A stretch of DNA of 64,000 bases, from positions 321,467,906 to 321,531,905 of the forward strand of contig NC_073692.1 of assembly GCF_029784155.1 (NCBI RefSeq). Direction: 5' to 3'. Position 1 is the stretch's first letter. Each line of letters starts with the position of its first letter. Below, piece after piece: positions 46,740-60,910 of this stretch. The notes beneath the pieces were generated by a model. The model saw only the letters and a program-made list of their open reading frames with translations. It was not told where the DNA came from and did no database searches. Source of the stretch: Uranotaenia lowii. Taxonomy: Eukaryota; Arthropoda; Insecta; Diptera; Culicidae. The position numbers were made by a program, and so were the translations under genes.

Positions 46740-46960
46740 TGAAATGTCAAGAAGTCAGGGAGTCAACGAGTCAAAAAGTCAATAAGTTAAAAAGTCAAGA
46801 AATCAAGAATACAATAAGTCAAGAGGTCAAATAGTTTAAAAGAAATGAAGTCAAGAAATCAGAATTAAAACAGTCAAAATAAAATATTAATCAATAAATA
46901 TAAAAAAAAATCAACCTGTCTAAAAGTCAAAACGAAATATGTGGAAATTCAAGAGTCGGC
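46740..46960. repeat. Degenerate AAGTCAA-type array
   Basis: Repeated AGTCAA words spaced 8-10 bases (AAGTCAGG, GAGTCAAC, AAGTCAAT and similar) immediately precede the 8-bp satellite. Confidence 0.75.
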
Positions 46961-46978
46961 AATAAACCGTAAACTGCA

Positions 46979-48585
46979 TAATTGTAAAACTAAAAACTGT
47001 AAAACTGTAAAATTGTAAAACTGTAAAACTGAAAAACTGTAAGACTGTAAAACTGTAAAACTGTAAAACTGTAAAACTGTAAAACTGTAAAACTGTAAAA
47101 CTGTAAAACTGTAAAACTGTAAAACTGTAAAACTGTAAAACTGTAAAACTGTAAAACTGTAAAACTGTAAAACTGTAAAACTGTAAAACTGTAAAACTGT
47201 AAAACTGTAAAACTGTAAAACTGTAAAACTGTAAAACTGTAAAACTGTAAAACTGTAAAACTGTAAAACTGTAAAACTGTAAAACTGTAAAACTGTAAAA
47301 CTGTAAAACTGTAAAACTGTAAAACTGTAAAACTGTAAAACTGTAAAACTGTAAAACTGTAAAACTGTAAAACTGTAAAACTGTAAAACTGTAAAACTGT
47401 AAAACTGTAAAACTGTAAAACTGTAAAACTGTAAAACTGTAAAACTGTAAAACTGTAAAACTGTAAAACTGTAAAACTGTAAAACTGTAAAACTGTAAAA
47501 CTGTAAAACTGTAAAACTGTAAAACTGTAAAACTGTAAAACTGTAAAACTGTAAAACAGTAAAACTGTAAAACTGTAAAACTGTAAAACTGTAAAACTGT
47601 AAAACTGTAAAACTGTAAAACTGTAAAACTGTAAAACTGTAAAACTGTAAAACTGTAAAACTGTAAAACTGTAAAACTGTAAGACTGTAAAACTGTAAAA
47701 CTGTAAAACTGTAAAACTGTAAAACTGTAAAACTGTAAAACTGTAAAACTGTAAAACTGTAAAACTGTAAAACTGTAAAACTGTAAAACTGTAAAACTGT
47801 AAAACTGTAAAACAGTAAAACAGTAAAACTGAAAAACTGTAAAACTGTAAAACTGTAAAACTGTAAAACTGTAAAACTGTAAAACTGTAAAACTGTAAAA
47901 CTGTAAAACTGTAAAACTGTAAGACTGTAAAACTGTAAAACTGTAAAACTGTAAAACTGTAAAACTGTAAAACTGTAAAACTGTAAAACTGTAAAACTGT
48001 AAAACTGTAAAACTGTAAAACTGTAAAACTGTAAAACTGTAAAACTGTAAAACTGTAAAACTGTAAAACTGTAAAACTGTAAAACTGTAAAACTGTAAAA
48101 CTGTAAAACTGTAAAACTGTAAAACTGTAAAACTGTAAAACTGTAAAACTGTAAAACTGTAAAACTGTAAAACTGTAAAACTGTAAAACTGTAAAACTGT
48201 AAAACTGTAAAACTGTAAAACTGTAAAACTGTAAAACTGTAAAACAGTAAAACTGTAAAACTGTAAAACTGTAAAACTGTAAAACTGTAAAACTGTAAAA
48301 CTGTAAAACTGTAAAACTGTAAAACTGTAAAACTGTAAAACTGTAAAACTGTAAAACTGTAAAACTGTAAAACTGTAAAACTGTAAAACTGTAAAACTGT
48401 AAAACTGTAAAACTGTAAAACTGTAAAACTGTAAAACTGTAAAACTGTAAAACTGTAAAACTGTAAAACTGTAAAACTGTAAAACTGTTAAACTGTTAAA
48501 CTGTTAAACTGTTGAACTGTAAAACTGTTAAACTGTAAAACTGTAAAACTGTAAAACTGTAAAACTTTCATACTGTAAAACGGTT
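46979..48585. repeat. 8-bp satellite (CTGTAAAA)n, about 200 units
   Basis: About 1.6 kb of CTGTAAAA repeats. Most of the interior is perfect. Sparse variants include AAGACTGT near 47041, 47681 and 47921, ACAGTAAAA near 47556, 47813, 47821 and 48245, and a cluster of CTGTTAAA units at the right edge (48487-48535). Two AAGACTGT variants lie exactly 240 bases (30 units) apart, consistent with unequal exchange or a block duplication. Confidence 0.96.
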
Positions 48586-48719
48586 AAAAAAGAGAAACTA
48601 TTTCCAAATCAACTAAAAACAGTTATCTCAAAAATTGAATTTGAAATGACAAAAATTTCAAACATCAATTTTCAAATTTACTTGCAATAATTTCTTTTTC
48701 AAATTCATATTGAATGACT

Positions 48720-49150
48720 TTTCGAATGTTTTTAATTTCGATTTGTCGATTTGTTAGCCATATTGTGGATTAATCGATTTGTCAGTTTGTCGATTTGCCA
48801 ATTTGTCGATTCATTGATTTGTTGAAATGTCGATTTCTCGATTGGCAAATATTTAGATTAGTCGATTTGTTGATATGTTCAATTTTCAGAATACTGATTT
48901 TCAAAAAGTCAAATTGAAATGTCGAACTGTCGATTTTTTTAGTTCTCAATTTTTCGAGTTGTCGATTTTCGAATGTCGATTTTTTGAATGTCGATTTGTA
49001 GATTTGTACATTTGACGTTTTGTCAATTTTCCTATTTGTCGATTTGCCAAATTTTTGATAAATGCTTCTGTTCATTTATTGATTCGTAGATTTGTCGATA
49101 TGTCAATTAGTCGAATTGTCTTTTTTCTTTTTCGATGTGTCGTTTTTTCA
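48720..49150. repeat. Degenerate TCGATTTGT array
   Basis: The words CGATTTGT, CGATTTGC, CAATTTGT and GATTTGTTGA recur at 8-12 base spacing. A minus-strand frame across it (KSTNRKIDKS-type) is a by-product. Confidence 0.8.
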
Positions 49151-50940
49151 ATTTGATGATAAATAGTTAAAACTCGAAAAATTAAAAAAAAATCGAAATA
49201 AAACTTAAAAAAAAATCTAAAATATAAATCTCAAAAGTTGTTTTAATGCTACAAAACTGAAACATGCAAATCTAGAAAGTTTCACCTCTTTCCAACCCTA
49301 TTGGAAACCTGATCCAAAGAAGGAAATAACTCTTTGTGGGGACAATTTACGATTAGACGGGATATCTCCTAGCCAATAATTTCGACCCGAAAAAAGTTTG
49401 TGAATGAATGAACATCAGCCACAGGAGAAACATTTCTTGAAGACTACATAGATCAGTAGCAGAGAGTCATAACGAAACATGAATAGGAATCACCTAGAAT
49501 CGGAGAAAGCACATAATGTATTCTGGGCATGTGTCGATGATTGAAATAAACATTTTCCGGACAAAAGCGTGCCCGATTTACCATAAAACACGCATAGAGC
49601 GCAATTCGTGGCTGCTAGCTAGCTTTTTATAGTGGTGAACGCGTGCGCACATTTATTCCATTCATGGTTTTGGTGGAGAGTTTTTTTTCCTACGATACGA
49701 GCGATTATTTTTGTTTCTATGAATGGCTTGGGATAACTATTTTTTCTGTCTCTTCATTTTGGTAAGTTGACACTCTAGCAGAGTCGTTTTTGGCTTGTGT
49801 CAAAAATAAATAGCACTGAATCAGGTGCTAGAAGCGTTTCCATAAAGCAGCACGTTTCTTCGGCTTATTATGTAGGTCAACATTGATATGTTTTACCCAA
49901 CCAAGTCTTTCCATAACTGAAACCGATTAGTTTCGATATAAACAACCTGATTTGAAATCAAATGCTACTAATCAAAATTAATCTATCCTTGTTCTTCGTT
50001 CAAAAATGCAGAAACCGTAATTTGCTCGTGTTGTTTTTCGTATCAGTAGATTTCACTTTATCAGTCTAAACCCATCAACGGAAGAGAAATCTCCGGGGGC
50101 TGCCGGAGAAACTTTCATTACCTTCTTACCTTTTGACCTTATTTTGAAACAAGTGAGAAAAATAAGGTAAAAGTTATCCGTAAACCACCCGCAAACCGCG
50201 AGCCGAGAGTTTTTCCATTGTAGTCAATAAGAAGGGGCTGGTTAAGGAAGAAGCAAAAAAAACTAGACTAACGTCCCCCACCTTTAGGATGGGAACCATT
50301 TTCACTGACATTGCTTTGTTTTCACGAACATCCACCAAGAGTGAGAGGAAAAAAACGGTGATCTGCATAATCATCACAAACGCATCACGCGGAGAGGAAG
50401 AAAAAACGTCAAAACTGGCACAACAAAATACGTTCAACTTTTGAGGAAAAAAACATCATCAAACTAATACTACACAAGTTGCGAGCATTTACTTCAGACG
50501 GTGATCAAAAATGCAAAAATACACTTTACATTAACATATAACTTCCCACGCGCCTACCATCAGCTGATGGCGATTCCTTAATGACTGCGTTTTTATGGAT
50601 ACATATACATTCTACAAGGCGTAGTAAAAAAAAAAAAGTGAATCTGTCAAGTTGAACTCATAATATATAAGGAATTACTATCTGACAGGCAGCCCCAATG
50701 TTCAAATTAAAATTTGAAATAAAAAAAATATATACTATTCCTAAGATATAAAATTAACACAAGAAACACACATTTCAAATTTAATTTCCTCAGACTGTCT
50801 GGCAACCAACTTCTAATCTAATATTTCACTCTGTATAAATACCTGTACATGCTTTTGAGTATATTTAAAAAAAAAGTCTGAGATAGGTTTATCTGGTATT
50901 TCAATTGTAACAAGTTTCTAAAACACGGATTAGTGCTAAC
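49151..50940. other. Non-coding
   Basis: Mixed sequence, GC-richer at 50080-50440, with no recognised gene. The short minus-strand frame 50174-50437 has no domain. Confidence 0.3.
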
Positions 50941-50948
50941 ATGGAGAA

Positions 50949-51881
50949 TAGACTGGCCCAAATTTGTATGGGATGATTTTTACAACATTTTTTTCAACGC
51001 GGCACCCCCTAGATTGGTGCATTTAGGTGAAAAAATGACTTCCTTAAAGTTTCAGGTCATTTGGAAGAAGCACGAGCTGGCGCAAAGGACTTGAAATTTG
51101 TATGGAGATTTTTAGCAAAATGTATGAAAAATCGACATACTTTCACTCTTTTTGTTCTAAAATATATTCCCAGTATGCTAGAAAGCTCAGAATTTCAGGA
51201 ATTGTAGTTCAAACAATGACAAACAAGTTTGTAGAAGATTGTGACCCGATATGAGATGACTGTGATGAGTTATCCGCAATTGAATGTGTGATTTTATTCG
51301 CATTTCATTGATATATCGTGAACGGTGTATGGGCTAATAATCGCACTAACTTGGTCGCGTCGTCGCACAATGCAGCAGTTTATAGTTTTTCAAACCTTTC
51401 TTTCAACTTTTTGCAAAGATATTTGTAACAAAATTAGCTACAACTTTGCCAAAGGCACAAACTTTCTATCTGTAATTCTCATTGTGTGACAATGCGATCA
51501 ACTTAGTACTAATAGTCCGTTCACGATATCTCAATGAAATGCGAAAAAAATCACACATTCAATTGCGGATAACTCATCACAGTCGACTCGTATCGCGTCA
51601 CAATCTTCTACAAACTTGTTTGTCATTACTTGAACTACAATTCCTAAAATTCTGAGCTTTCTAGCATACTAGAAACATATTTTAGAACACAAAGAGTGAA
51701 AGTATGTCGATTTTTCATACATTTTGTCGGAAATCCCCATACAAATTTCAATTCCTTTGCGCCAGATCGTGCTTCTTCAAAATGACCTGAAACTTTCAGA
51801 AACTCATTTTTTCACCTAAATGCACCAACCTAGGGGGTGCCGCGTGGAATATAAGGATTTTTTTTGTTATGGGCCAGTCTA
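50949..51881. mobile_element. 933-bp fold-back element with 8-bp TSD (hAT-like MITE)
   Basis: The tips TAGACTGGCCC (50949-50959) and GGGCCAGTCTA (51871-51881) are perfect inverted repeats. ATGGAGAA is duplicated exactly on both sides (50941-50948 and 51882-51889). The inverted arms extend inward for about 400 bases each (roughly to 51375 and from 51480), leaving a spacer of only about 100 bases, so most of the element can form one hairpin. Arm divergence is modest. An 8-bp TSD fits hAT or P superfamilies. There is no transposase. Confidence 0.93.
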
Positions 51882-51889
51882 ATGGAGAA

Positions 51890-52508
51890 CGACGAGAAAC
51901 TTGACTCCAGAGAAAGTTTATTGAAAACGTCGTTATCTCAACCGTCGTCACCTTACACTTGTTTTTTTTTCAACAACTTTCGAACCATATGCTAAAAAAT
52001 GATTAAATAGTTTGTGAGGTTTTATTGAAAAATAAATGGAAAAATTAAATTTCATCAAATAAAAACTGTCCAAAAAATCTTCATGGCACGCAGGGATGTG
52101 ACTTATACAGCTGTTCAGAATACTGTTTTCATAATCAAGTCCCGAATCTTGAGTTTTCTGTCTGAAACTCAAAATTTTAAACTCATTTCTTAATCTGCGT
52201 GTATTTAAGACGCTTCAATTAATACAAAATAAATTTAATCGACAAAATTTTCAAGTTAAAAATTAATTCACCCATCAATTCAGATTCTGGAACTAATATT
52301 TGATGATATCAAAAGAAATATTCTCTATCTTTCAACGAAGTTATTTTTTTAAGTCTTAGTATTTTTTTTATTGGAAACGAATCCATCTGGAAAGGTTAGA
52401 TTGTCGACGAAGTTAACGAAAATTAAAAAAAAAAAAAACATTTAGTTTGAAAAATGTCGAAAAAACTACTGCATACACTGTGCTCGATTTGAACCTGCAA
52501 ACTCTGGC
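51890..52508. other. Non-coding
   Basis: AT-rich; nothing recognised. Confidence 0.3.
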
Positions 52509-52510
52509 TA

Positions 52511-54091
<1,581 letters not shown>

Positions 54092-54093
54092 TA

Positions 54094-55480
54094 AAACATG
54101 AAATTCTTACCTATACTGTCCAACAAATGGATCTTCCAATCGGTTTCTTAGAAAGTTTGTTATGTTGTTTCTAAAGTCACTTATCTGTAGCTTATCAAGA
54201 TACTTGTAAGAGGTCAGTAGCCTAAAAATAATCTAACCCGTGTGTGTCGGTAAGAATCTTCACGCTACCGGTCCAAAGTAATCCGATCGGTTCCGGTCGA
54301 CCACATGCCAGTTAATCGGTTCGCTGATTTCGGTGACTCGCAAAACTTTGTCTAGAACTCCCTGAACCATGTGGTATGAATGAGACGCTTTCTCGCACCG
54401 TGAAATTACATCCCCTATACAAAACAGGTACAAAAGTAGAGAGCGGGCACAGTTAGTAGTTCGGGGTAGCTGAGGTTGCTCTACTAGACGGTGAAAAAAC
54501 TGCAATTCGTAGATCACTTGAACATGTTTTTCCATCACCAGGCCCAGGTAGCAAAGCACCCAACTGCAACATGTTCTCTTGCAATCCGACAATATCTTCG
54601 GAGCTAAGAAGCCAGCTAACTAGTGTTAGTTTGTATCTAAAGCTTGTAGTCGCGCTGAAAGGGGGATTTCCAAGCAGCAGAACAACACTTGTTACGAAAA
54701 AGCAGGTAGAAAAACTATTAACTATAATTTTTTCGCCCATTGTTTTCCCATGGCAAGAAAACTCCCACAGTCCAGATTTTTGTTTTTATTTACGTTCTCC
54801 ATACTTGGTTGAATGCCTCCTGCCCCTCCTCATAAAACTGCACCTTAAACAGCTCGCTACTTCTAGCTAAGAAGAACGTTTAAAACATTTTTTCATCATC
54901 ATCATCATCACTACTAGCAGCCGAAGCAAAAGTGGTTCACCTTTGGTAGTGCGGCGCGCTGCTGTTCGACGGGGCGAAAACTTTAAGCTGAACCGAACTG
55001 AAATAAGTAAGAAATCAGCTCTCGACACAGTTGAGAGCTCACAGCAGCAACAGCTCAGCCCAACTCCGTTCCTACATATTTCTTCATTAAATTTATTATC
55101 GTTAAAGCTGCTATTATCCATCTCTTCGGACTTCGTCATCATCTTTAGCAATTACCACAGTCCTAAGGAACTATGTAGCTACTATTATTGGGTGAACGGT
55201 TTCTAGATTTTTGGAAACCGATTAGTCCGGCCGAAAATTCAATAAGTGGGTTGTTTGCCAAAACTCACTGCTTGAAGGTTATAACCACAGAAGTAGTCTT
55301 ACATTTAAATTTTTTTTTATCAAAGCATTCCGATTGGTTAAAAATTTATATGTTAAATGTTGCATCTTGGATTTAAAAAATCATTTAAATTGACTTTTTT
55401 CGTAAAATCTCAACTACAAGTACCAATTAGAACTATAAGAGAGAGAAATAAATCTCTACTGAACTTTTGAAAAAAGGAGA
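54094..55480. other. Non-coding, partly GC-richer
   Basis: A CATCATCATCATCATC run (54893-54909) and moderate GC at 54240-55150. Open frames carry no domain. Confidence 0.3.
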
Positions 55481-55485
55481 AATAT

Positions 55486-56355
55486 AGGGGAGAGTGGGGT
55501 AACGTGGGCCATGGGGAAACGTGGGCCACTTTTAATATCTCAGATGTGTGTTGAGATAAAAATTTCAATCCAACTGTCATCGTCGTCACTTTGCGTAAGT
55601 ATATTTTTCTGTATGTTGTTGACTTAAATACGCATCAAATGCTTCTTTTATTTATCAAGCATAAAAAATTTAAAAAAAAAATCCTAACATAATTCAACAA
55701 GCACCCGCTAATTGCATCAATGGGGAACCTAAATTTCATTAAAAATATATGCTCATACACTTATAATCTTAGTTTTGTCATGTTTTTTCACGTGGAAAAG
55801 GAATTTTCGAAGAAACATCAATAAGTCACACAAACGCAACCAATTCGCAAATCATAGCTTGTGGGAAATCGTGGGCCACACATCTTGAACCACCTATATT
55901 TCTATGTTTTTATACACATTCAGAACTTGAAACACGTTTTCCCTATCTGTAAAGTTTTGTTATGAAGAGTTATGAAAAATATTTCGTTCATCCTATATAT
56001 CTAAGGAATTTTGCAAAAAAACGTTCGCAAGCCAGGTTTTTGAATATATTCTATCATACAAAACCCTCTTTTTTATTTTGTCATCTGAAATAGCTTGAAA
56101 ATCGTTTAATTAAATTGTGAATTAGAAATTACAGTTTTGGGTCAACTCATAAACTTTGCATGTAATTTGGTCAATTTGGATTTGGTGGCCCACGACTTCA
56201 AAATCCAAAAAATATTGCTTTTTTATAACAGTCAGAACCTAGCAAAAATAACTTATAAAAATTTAAAAAAAAATGCCCAATGATACCTTAAAAATGTTAA
56301 ATGTTAAGTTATGGAACAGAGAAAAAAAAGTGGCCCATGATTCCCCACTCTCCCA
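55486..56355. mobile_element. Palindromic element with reiterated CGTGGGCCAC
   Basis: Inverted tips share GGGAGAGTGGGG (55489-55500 region) and its complement CCCCACTCTCCC (56343-56354). The word GTGGGCCA or its complement recurs near 55507, 55525, 55872, 56187 and 56331, in both orientations. A TA lies outside each end. No coding sequence. Confidence 0.72.
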
Positions 56356-58299
56356 TACACAATTGAGAAATGAATTTAGATTTCATACACAAATACATGG
56401 CCGTAGGAAAGGGCGGGTGAATTTTGGGGGTTAAACACATTTCTTCCCCACCCATGAGAGTCTATAAAATGTCAACAAAATGTTTTTCTCTATACTCAAA
56501 TTTTTAGATTCTTGATAAAATTTTGATGAACGACTGAAGTGAATCAAGAGTAACAATCTTGAGGCCAAAACTTCGAAATCTTATCCCAGGTTCAATATTC
56601 TACTACAGATTTTAAAACCATTTCTCACTAGTTGATAGATATTTAAAGACTGTACTCGAAACAAACTTTCAAAAGATATTCACAAAAGAAGTTGTTGCAT
56701 GAATTTTGAGTGCAGTCCTTAAATAAGACTCACTAAGGATGTTTTTTTTTTACAAATTTTAAACAAATAAAATGGCTGATGTGTTTTGATGAAAAAAAAC
56801 CCCTTTTCGAGTTTTTTTGTCTTGATTTTTATTGAAGCATTCCTAAATTTGCTTGGATATTGTTTAGATTTTGGGTTGTAAATTTTGAACTCGAAGGCCC
56901 GGATTATGCAAGGTTTATAGATAAAATAGCCCGGATTTTCCCTGCCCGAATAATTGAGGATAAATATCTAGTGTGCTTAAGTTTGAAGTATTTCTAATGT
57001 TCTGGTTTACTTTTTTTTATAAAAATCTTAATTTGTTTCCTGTGACCGGATTTTGGGATCTGTATCCAGTATTTTATTCTTGATGTTCAGTTCGATTCCT
57101 CATTGGGACAAAATCCTGATTCGAATCTTGGTATTGCATTTAAAACTAAAATTAGATTCATTTGCTATGATCGAAACTAATCTTTTAGGAATATTATAAG
57201 AAAATATTAAAAATAACAAACCATTTTCAAGATTTGGATTTGAATTTTTCACTGTTAATTCTTATGCAGAATTGATACTAAAAAAAGTTCCATAATGGTG
57301 ATCCAGAATCAAAATATCAGAGTTTCATCATTCAAATTATCTTTGAGATTCACTAGTTGAATTATGAATAAATAATTAAAGAAAACATTCTTACAGAAAA
57401 CCATAGATTCATGATTCAAATAAGAGATTTCTGGTTAAGGATACTGGCTGTTCTGTTCATAGTTAATGGGAATTTTTGTTTGGAATTTTGATTCAGAAAT
57501 CGATTTCAAATTAGAAATTCAAAATTTTTATTCAGGTTCAAATTGCAGAATTCAGATTTGGAATTAAAATTCAAAATTGCCCAAAACAAAACACAAAACA
57601 GGTGAAAATCACAATTAAAACATTAGATCCGAACTTATTTCAAAAATTGTGTTCTTTGAAAATTCTAATTTCTTTTTTTTCCAAAGGATTTTAAGAATAA
57701 TACAAACTATTAATGATAATTAATCTCTGATATAATAACTTGTACTTAATCTTCAGGCTCAGGATATTTCAGTTTGAAATATTTTTTATTGGTTTGTTGT
57801 TTAACATTATTAAAATTGTAAATGCTTCAAATACCAATATTTAAACTAAAATTTGAATATATTGAGTTTACAAGAGTTCAAAATAAATCTGATTTGAACC
57901 CCACACAAGTTTTTCTTTAAAATGAAACCTTCAAAATTCCTCATTCATTTTTTAAAGCTTCAAAAAAACTGAACACTTTAAGGACTTATTTTCGAATGTA
58001 TTGATTTTAATCGAATAACTATTAATTTAAAAGAACTTGAACCCGAAGAATGAGATTCTCTAAGAATCAAATTTTTTTACTATTCTTTATGTATGCACTT
58101 TTCAAGCAAAAATGTATAAGGAAAAATGTTGTCACCAAAACCCCTCCCATAAGGCAGTTCTTCCTACAGCCCTGCATTCATACATAGATAGATGATAAGT
58201 ATGCAATTAAAGATCATAACAAAATGAGTGGCTCACATTTTCTTCCTCTGTTATTATTTTTTTTTAATTTGTTTAATTTTAACAACCGGTAAAAAGAGA
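56356..58299. other. AT-rich non-coding; CCGGGCA-family fragment at 56895-56960
   Basis: GCCCGGATT and GCCCGAATAA words near 56898-56952 belong to the family at 6368. Otherwise diffuse, very AT-rich sequence with many near-repeated ATTCAGATTT/AAATTCAAAA words at 57480-57570. Confidence 0.35.
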
Positions 58300-58625
58300 T
58301 CCATCAGACATTGATCTGATGAATGGGATGAGTTTTTGTGAAAAAAGTCAATTTTTATTGAAAATTTTCTTATGACAGTTCTAGCAAGCCCCTACTTATA
58401 TTAAATTATAATTTTAGAATGCATGGTGGTTGATATTATTAGCAATTTTATGTATCTGTTTTAGATAATCGTTCAAAACAAACCGAAAAAATTAAAAAAA
58501 TTATAAACTACCAACTTGTACAGAAATTTCACTTACAAGTTGAAGGTTTTAAATCTGCAGTAAATCCGAAAAAAAAATATTTTTCACAAAACCTTTTCTT
58601 GTTAATATAGCCCTGTTTATTGTCA
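58300..58625 (+). repeat. MITE-like repeat, copy 1 (inverted partner 60588-60910)
   Basis: Matches the reverse complement of 60588-60910 along its length, for example GAGTTTTTGTGAAAAAAGTC, AATGCATGGTGGTTGATATT and ATTAGCAATTTTATG. No open frame. Confidence 0.85.
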
Positions 58626-58745
58626 ATCATTTGTTGTTTAAAATTTAATTATCGCAAGAATAGGAGCAAATTATTTAAATATTAATGAATCAGTTTTTAA
58701 ATCATAATTGTGTTCCTATTCAAGTTTTAGTTAGCTTCATCAAAG

Positions 58746-58850
58746 ATATTATATTATATTATATTATATTATATTATATTATATTATATTATATTATATT
58801 ATATTATATTATATTATATTATATTATATTATATTATATTATATTATATT
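58746..58850. repeat. (ATATT)21 microsatellite
   Basis: 105 bases of perfect 5-bp repeat, exactly 21 units. Confidence 0.97.
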
Positions 58851-59600
58851 TATGTTCCAGTGAGAGATGTGCTGGCAGTGATAGACTTGGACTACATGTT
58901 TGAAATATATCTTTTCCTTAAAGCTATTGATCTTCGCCTATAAATCTTTTTAATTTCATATTTCCCTATCTATTTTCTATTCTTTAAAAAAAAAGTGAAC
59001 TAGAAGTAAGCAAACTATTGTAAAAAAAAAAACAAAAAGAGTTTGGCTCCTTAAAGCCTAAAGGTATGAGCCGTTTCAAATAAAGAATTTACAAAAAAAA
59101 AAAAATTATATTATATTCTTCATGCAACCTGAAAAACGTGGCATCAAGAGAACTTGCATACAACTTGATCAAAGCGCGCGCTTTTTTTTAACTCCTGGCC
59201 AGTAATGGGGTTCTTGATTGAATATAATATCTTGGTGTGGAGAAAACTTGAATGAAAAATATTTTATCAATTCAAATTTGTTGCAAACATCTGTAAATAA
59301 CTTGACCGCTATACATCCAATCTGTATGTTTATTACATCAAAAGAAAGGTACACCCAAAATTCAGCCTCTGTGCCAATGGCGTGTAGTCAATTTCATAGC
59401 ATCATTGGTACAAGAAGATAACGCGACCGGCACTGATTCGATTTGCGCCCACCGGCATTAACCTCCCAGCGCAACCGAATTGCGTATGTCTGAATGAAAC
59501 AAAATAAAAACGTTTTCGCGTCCCTCCCCATCGCATCACAAGCCGAAGAAGGATGGAAATAAATACCGGCCAACACCAGGCAGCCAGCGAACCGAGCACT
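58851..59600. other. Non-coding
   Basis: No gene recognised; several A runs near 58987-59106. Confidence 0.3.
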
Positions 59601-59976
59601 GTGCGTGTGAATGTAGCAAAAGCAACAACAAAAACTTCCTTCTAATACCGTATTTGTTTATGCCGAGTGTTGCACTAGTGTTGCACTGGTGCACCACTAG
59701 GTGCTGTCAAACTGTTTGTTTATTAGGACGGTGTTGCACTGGTTTTGACCTGTCGGAGTTCTGCTTACGGACGGTGGCCCACCGATAATTTTGCCAGTGT
59801 TGCGAGAGAGCGTGTGAGTGAGCGAGGTAGCAATACACTGGCGAAGATTTGTGTTTGTTTTTATCGGGTACGGTGGAACACTCCACGAGTGGAGAAAACA
59901 AATACAGTATAATTCAATCAACCGGCAAACACGGCTAAGCTGTGCGTGTGTATGTAGCAAAAGCAACAACAAAAAC
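59601..59976 (+). repeat. 35-bp direct repeats 341 bp apart
   Basis: GTGCGTGTG(A/T)ATGTAGC followed by AAAAGCAACAACAAAAAC occurs at 59601-59635 and 59942-59976. A third, partial copy of the ACCGGCCAAGCTG...GTGTGTATGTAG block lies near 60002-60056. The DNA between contains repeated TGTTGCACT(A/G)GT words (59667-59745). Possibly the edge of an LTR or other element of unknown class. Confidence 0.65.
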
Positions 59977-60245
59977 ATTCCTTCAATTCACAGGCAAACA
60001 ACACCGGCCAAGCTGCCCGGCTTTAGCAGCTGTGTATATGTAGCGTGTGTATGTAATAGCAGGCAGTAAGCAAAGCACAGTTCTCATTCAATGGGTTTCC
60101 CGTTCCTTCACTCCCGTTCCCTTTCCCGTTTCCATCATAAGGCAAAGGAATGCATTGAGAGGAGGCCAAACGCCGGGAAGCCGCTGTTGTACGTTTTTTG
60201 TGATTGATCGGTAACAGAAAGCCTATGACAAATATACCTCGTCCT

Positions 60246-60330
60246 GCATGAAGCTCGAATAGTATACTGGTTAGAATGTCGGACTGGCAAGACGATACAA
60301 TTGGTGATGTGAGTTCGATTCTCACTACAG
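60246..60330 (+). mobile_element. tRNA-like SINE head
   Basis: A perfect T-arm, GTGAG-TTCGATT-CTCAC (60309-60325), and an A-box-like TAGTATACTGGTTAG are present. The acceptor ends do not pair and the anticodon arm is irregular, so this is a tRNA-derived repeat rather than a functional tRNA. It differs from the other two SINE families in this window. Confidence 0.55.
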
Positions 60331-60587
60331 CGCTGTGGTTTTAATTTTTATTTTCTTGTTACTGGGATGAATTATCCAATAGGAAGGAAATCCCATAAAA
60401 TGTTTATCTTGTTTCGCTTGAATGTAGTGGTCATCATTTTGGTTGGGAGCCGAGTCCTTATGCCAGTTACGGTTTTTCAAACATACCGTCTTCGGCACAG
60501 TGCACATTTCAGAGCATTATCGGCACAGAGATTTGCTAAAAAGGCATTGGATTTTTGCCACCTCTTCTATGGGTGTATTTAAAAGGA

Positions 60588-60910
60588 CTATCTTTACATG
60601 AAAAGCTTTTGCGAAAAATATATTTTTTTCTAATTTACTGCAGGTTTTTAACTTTCAACTTGTAAATAAAATTTCCGTTAAAGTTGATAGTTTATGACAT
60701 TTTAATTTTTTTTCAGTGTGTTTTGCACGATTATCTTAAACAGATCCATAAAATTGCTAATAATATCAACCACCATGCATCCTAAAATTATCGTTTCATA
60801 TTAAAAGGGGTTTACTAGAACTCTCATAAGAAAATTTTCAAGAAAAATTGACTTTTTTCACAAAAACTCATTGCGCAGAACAACAATTAGATCAATAGAT
60901 CTCAAATTTG
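60588..60910 (-). repeat. MITE-like repeat, copy 2 (inverted partner 58300-58625)
   Basis: Reverse-complement copy of 58300-58625 with scattered substitutions. The pair encloses about 1.96 kb that contains the ATATT array and the SINE head. Confidence 0.85.

Noticed and set aside
43585..48585. CRISPR-like array
   Set aside because: Repeats are contiguous 8-9 bp units without spacers, in a eukaryotic intron.
60246..60330. Functional tRNA gene
   Set aside because: The T-arm is perfect, but the acceptor ends do not pair and the anticodon arm is irregular.
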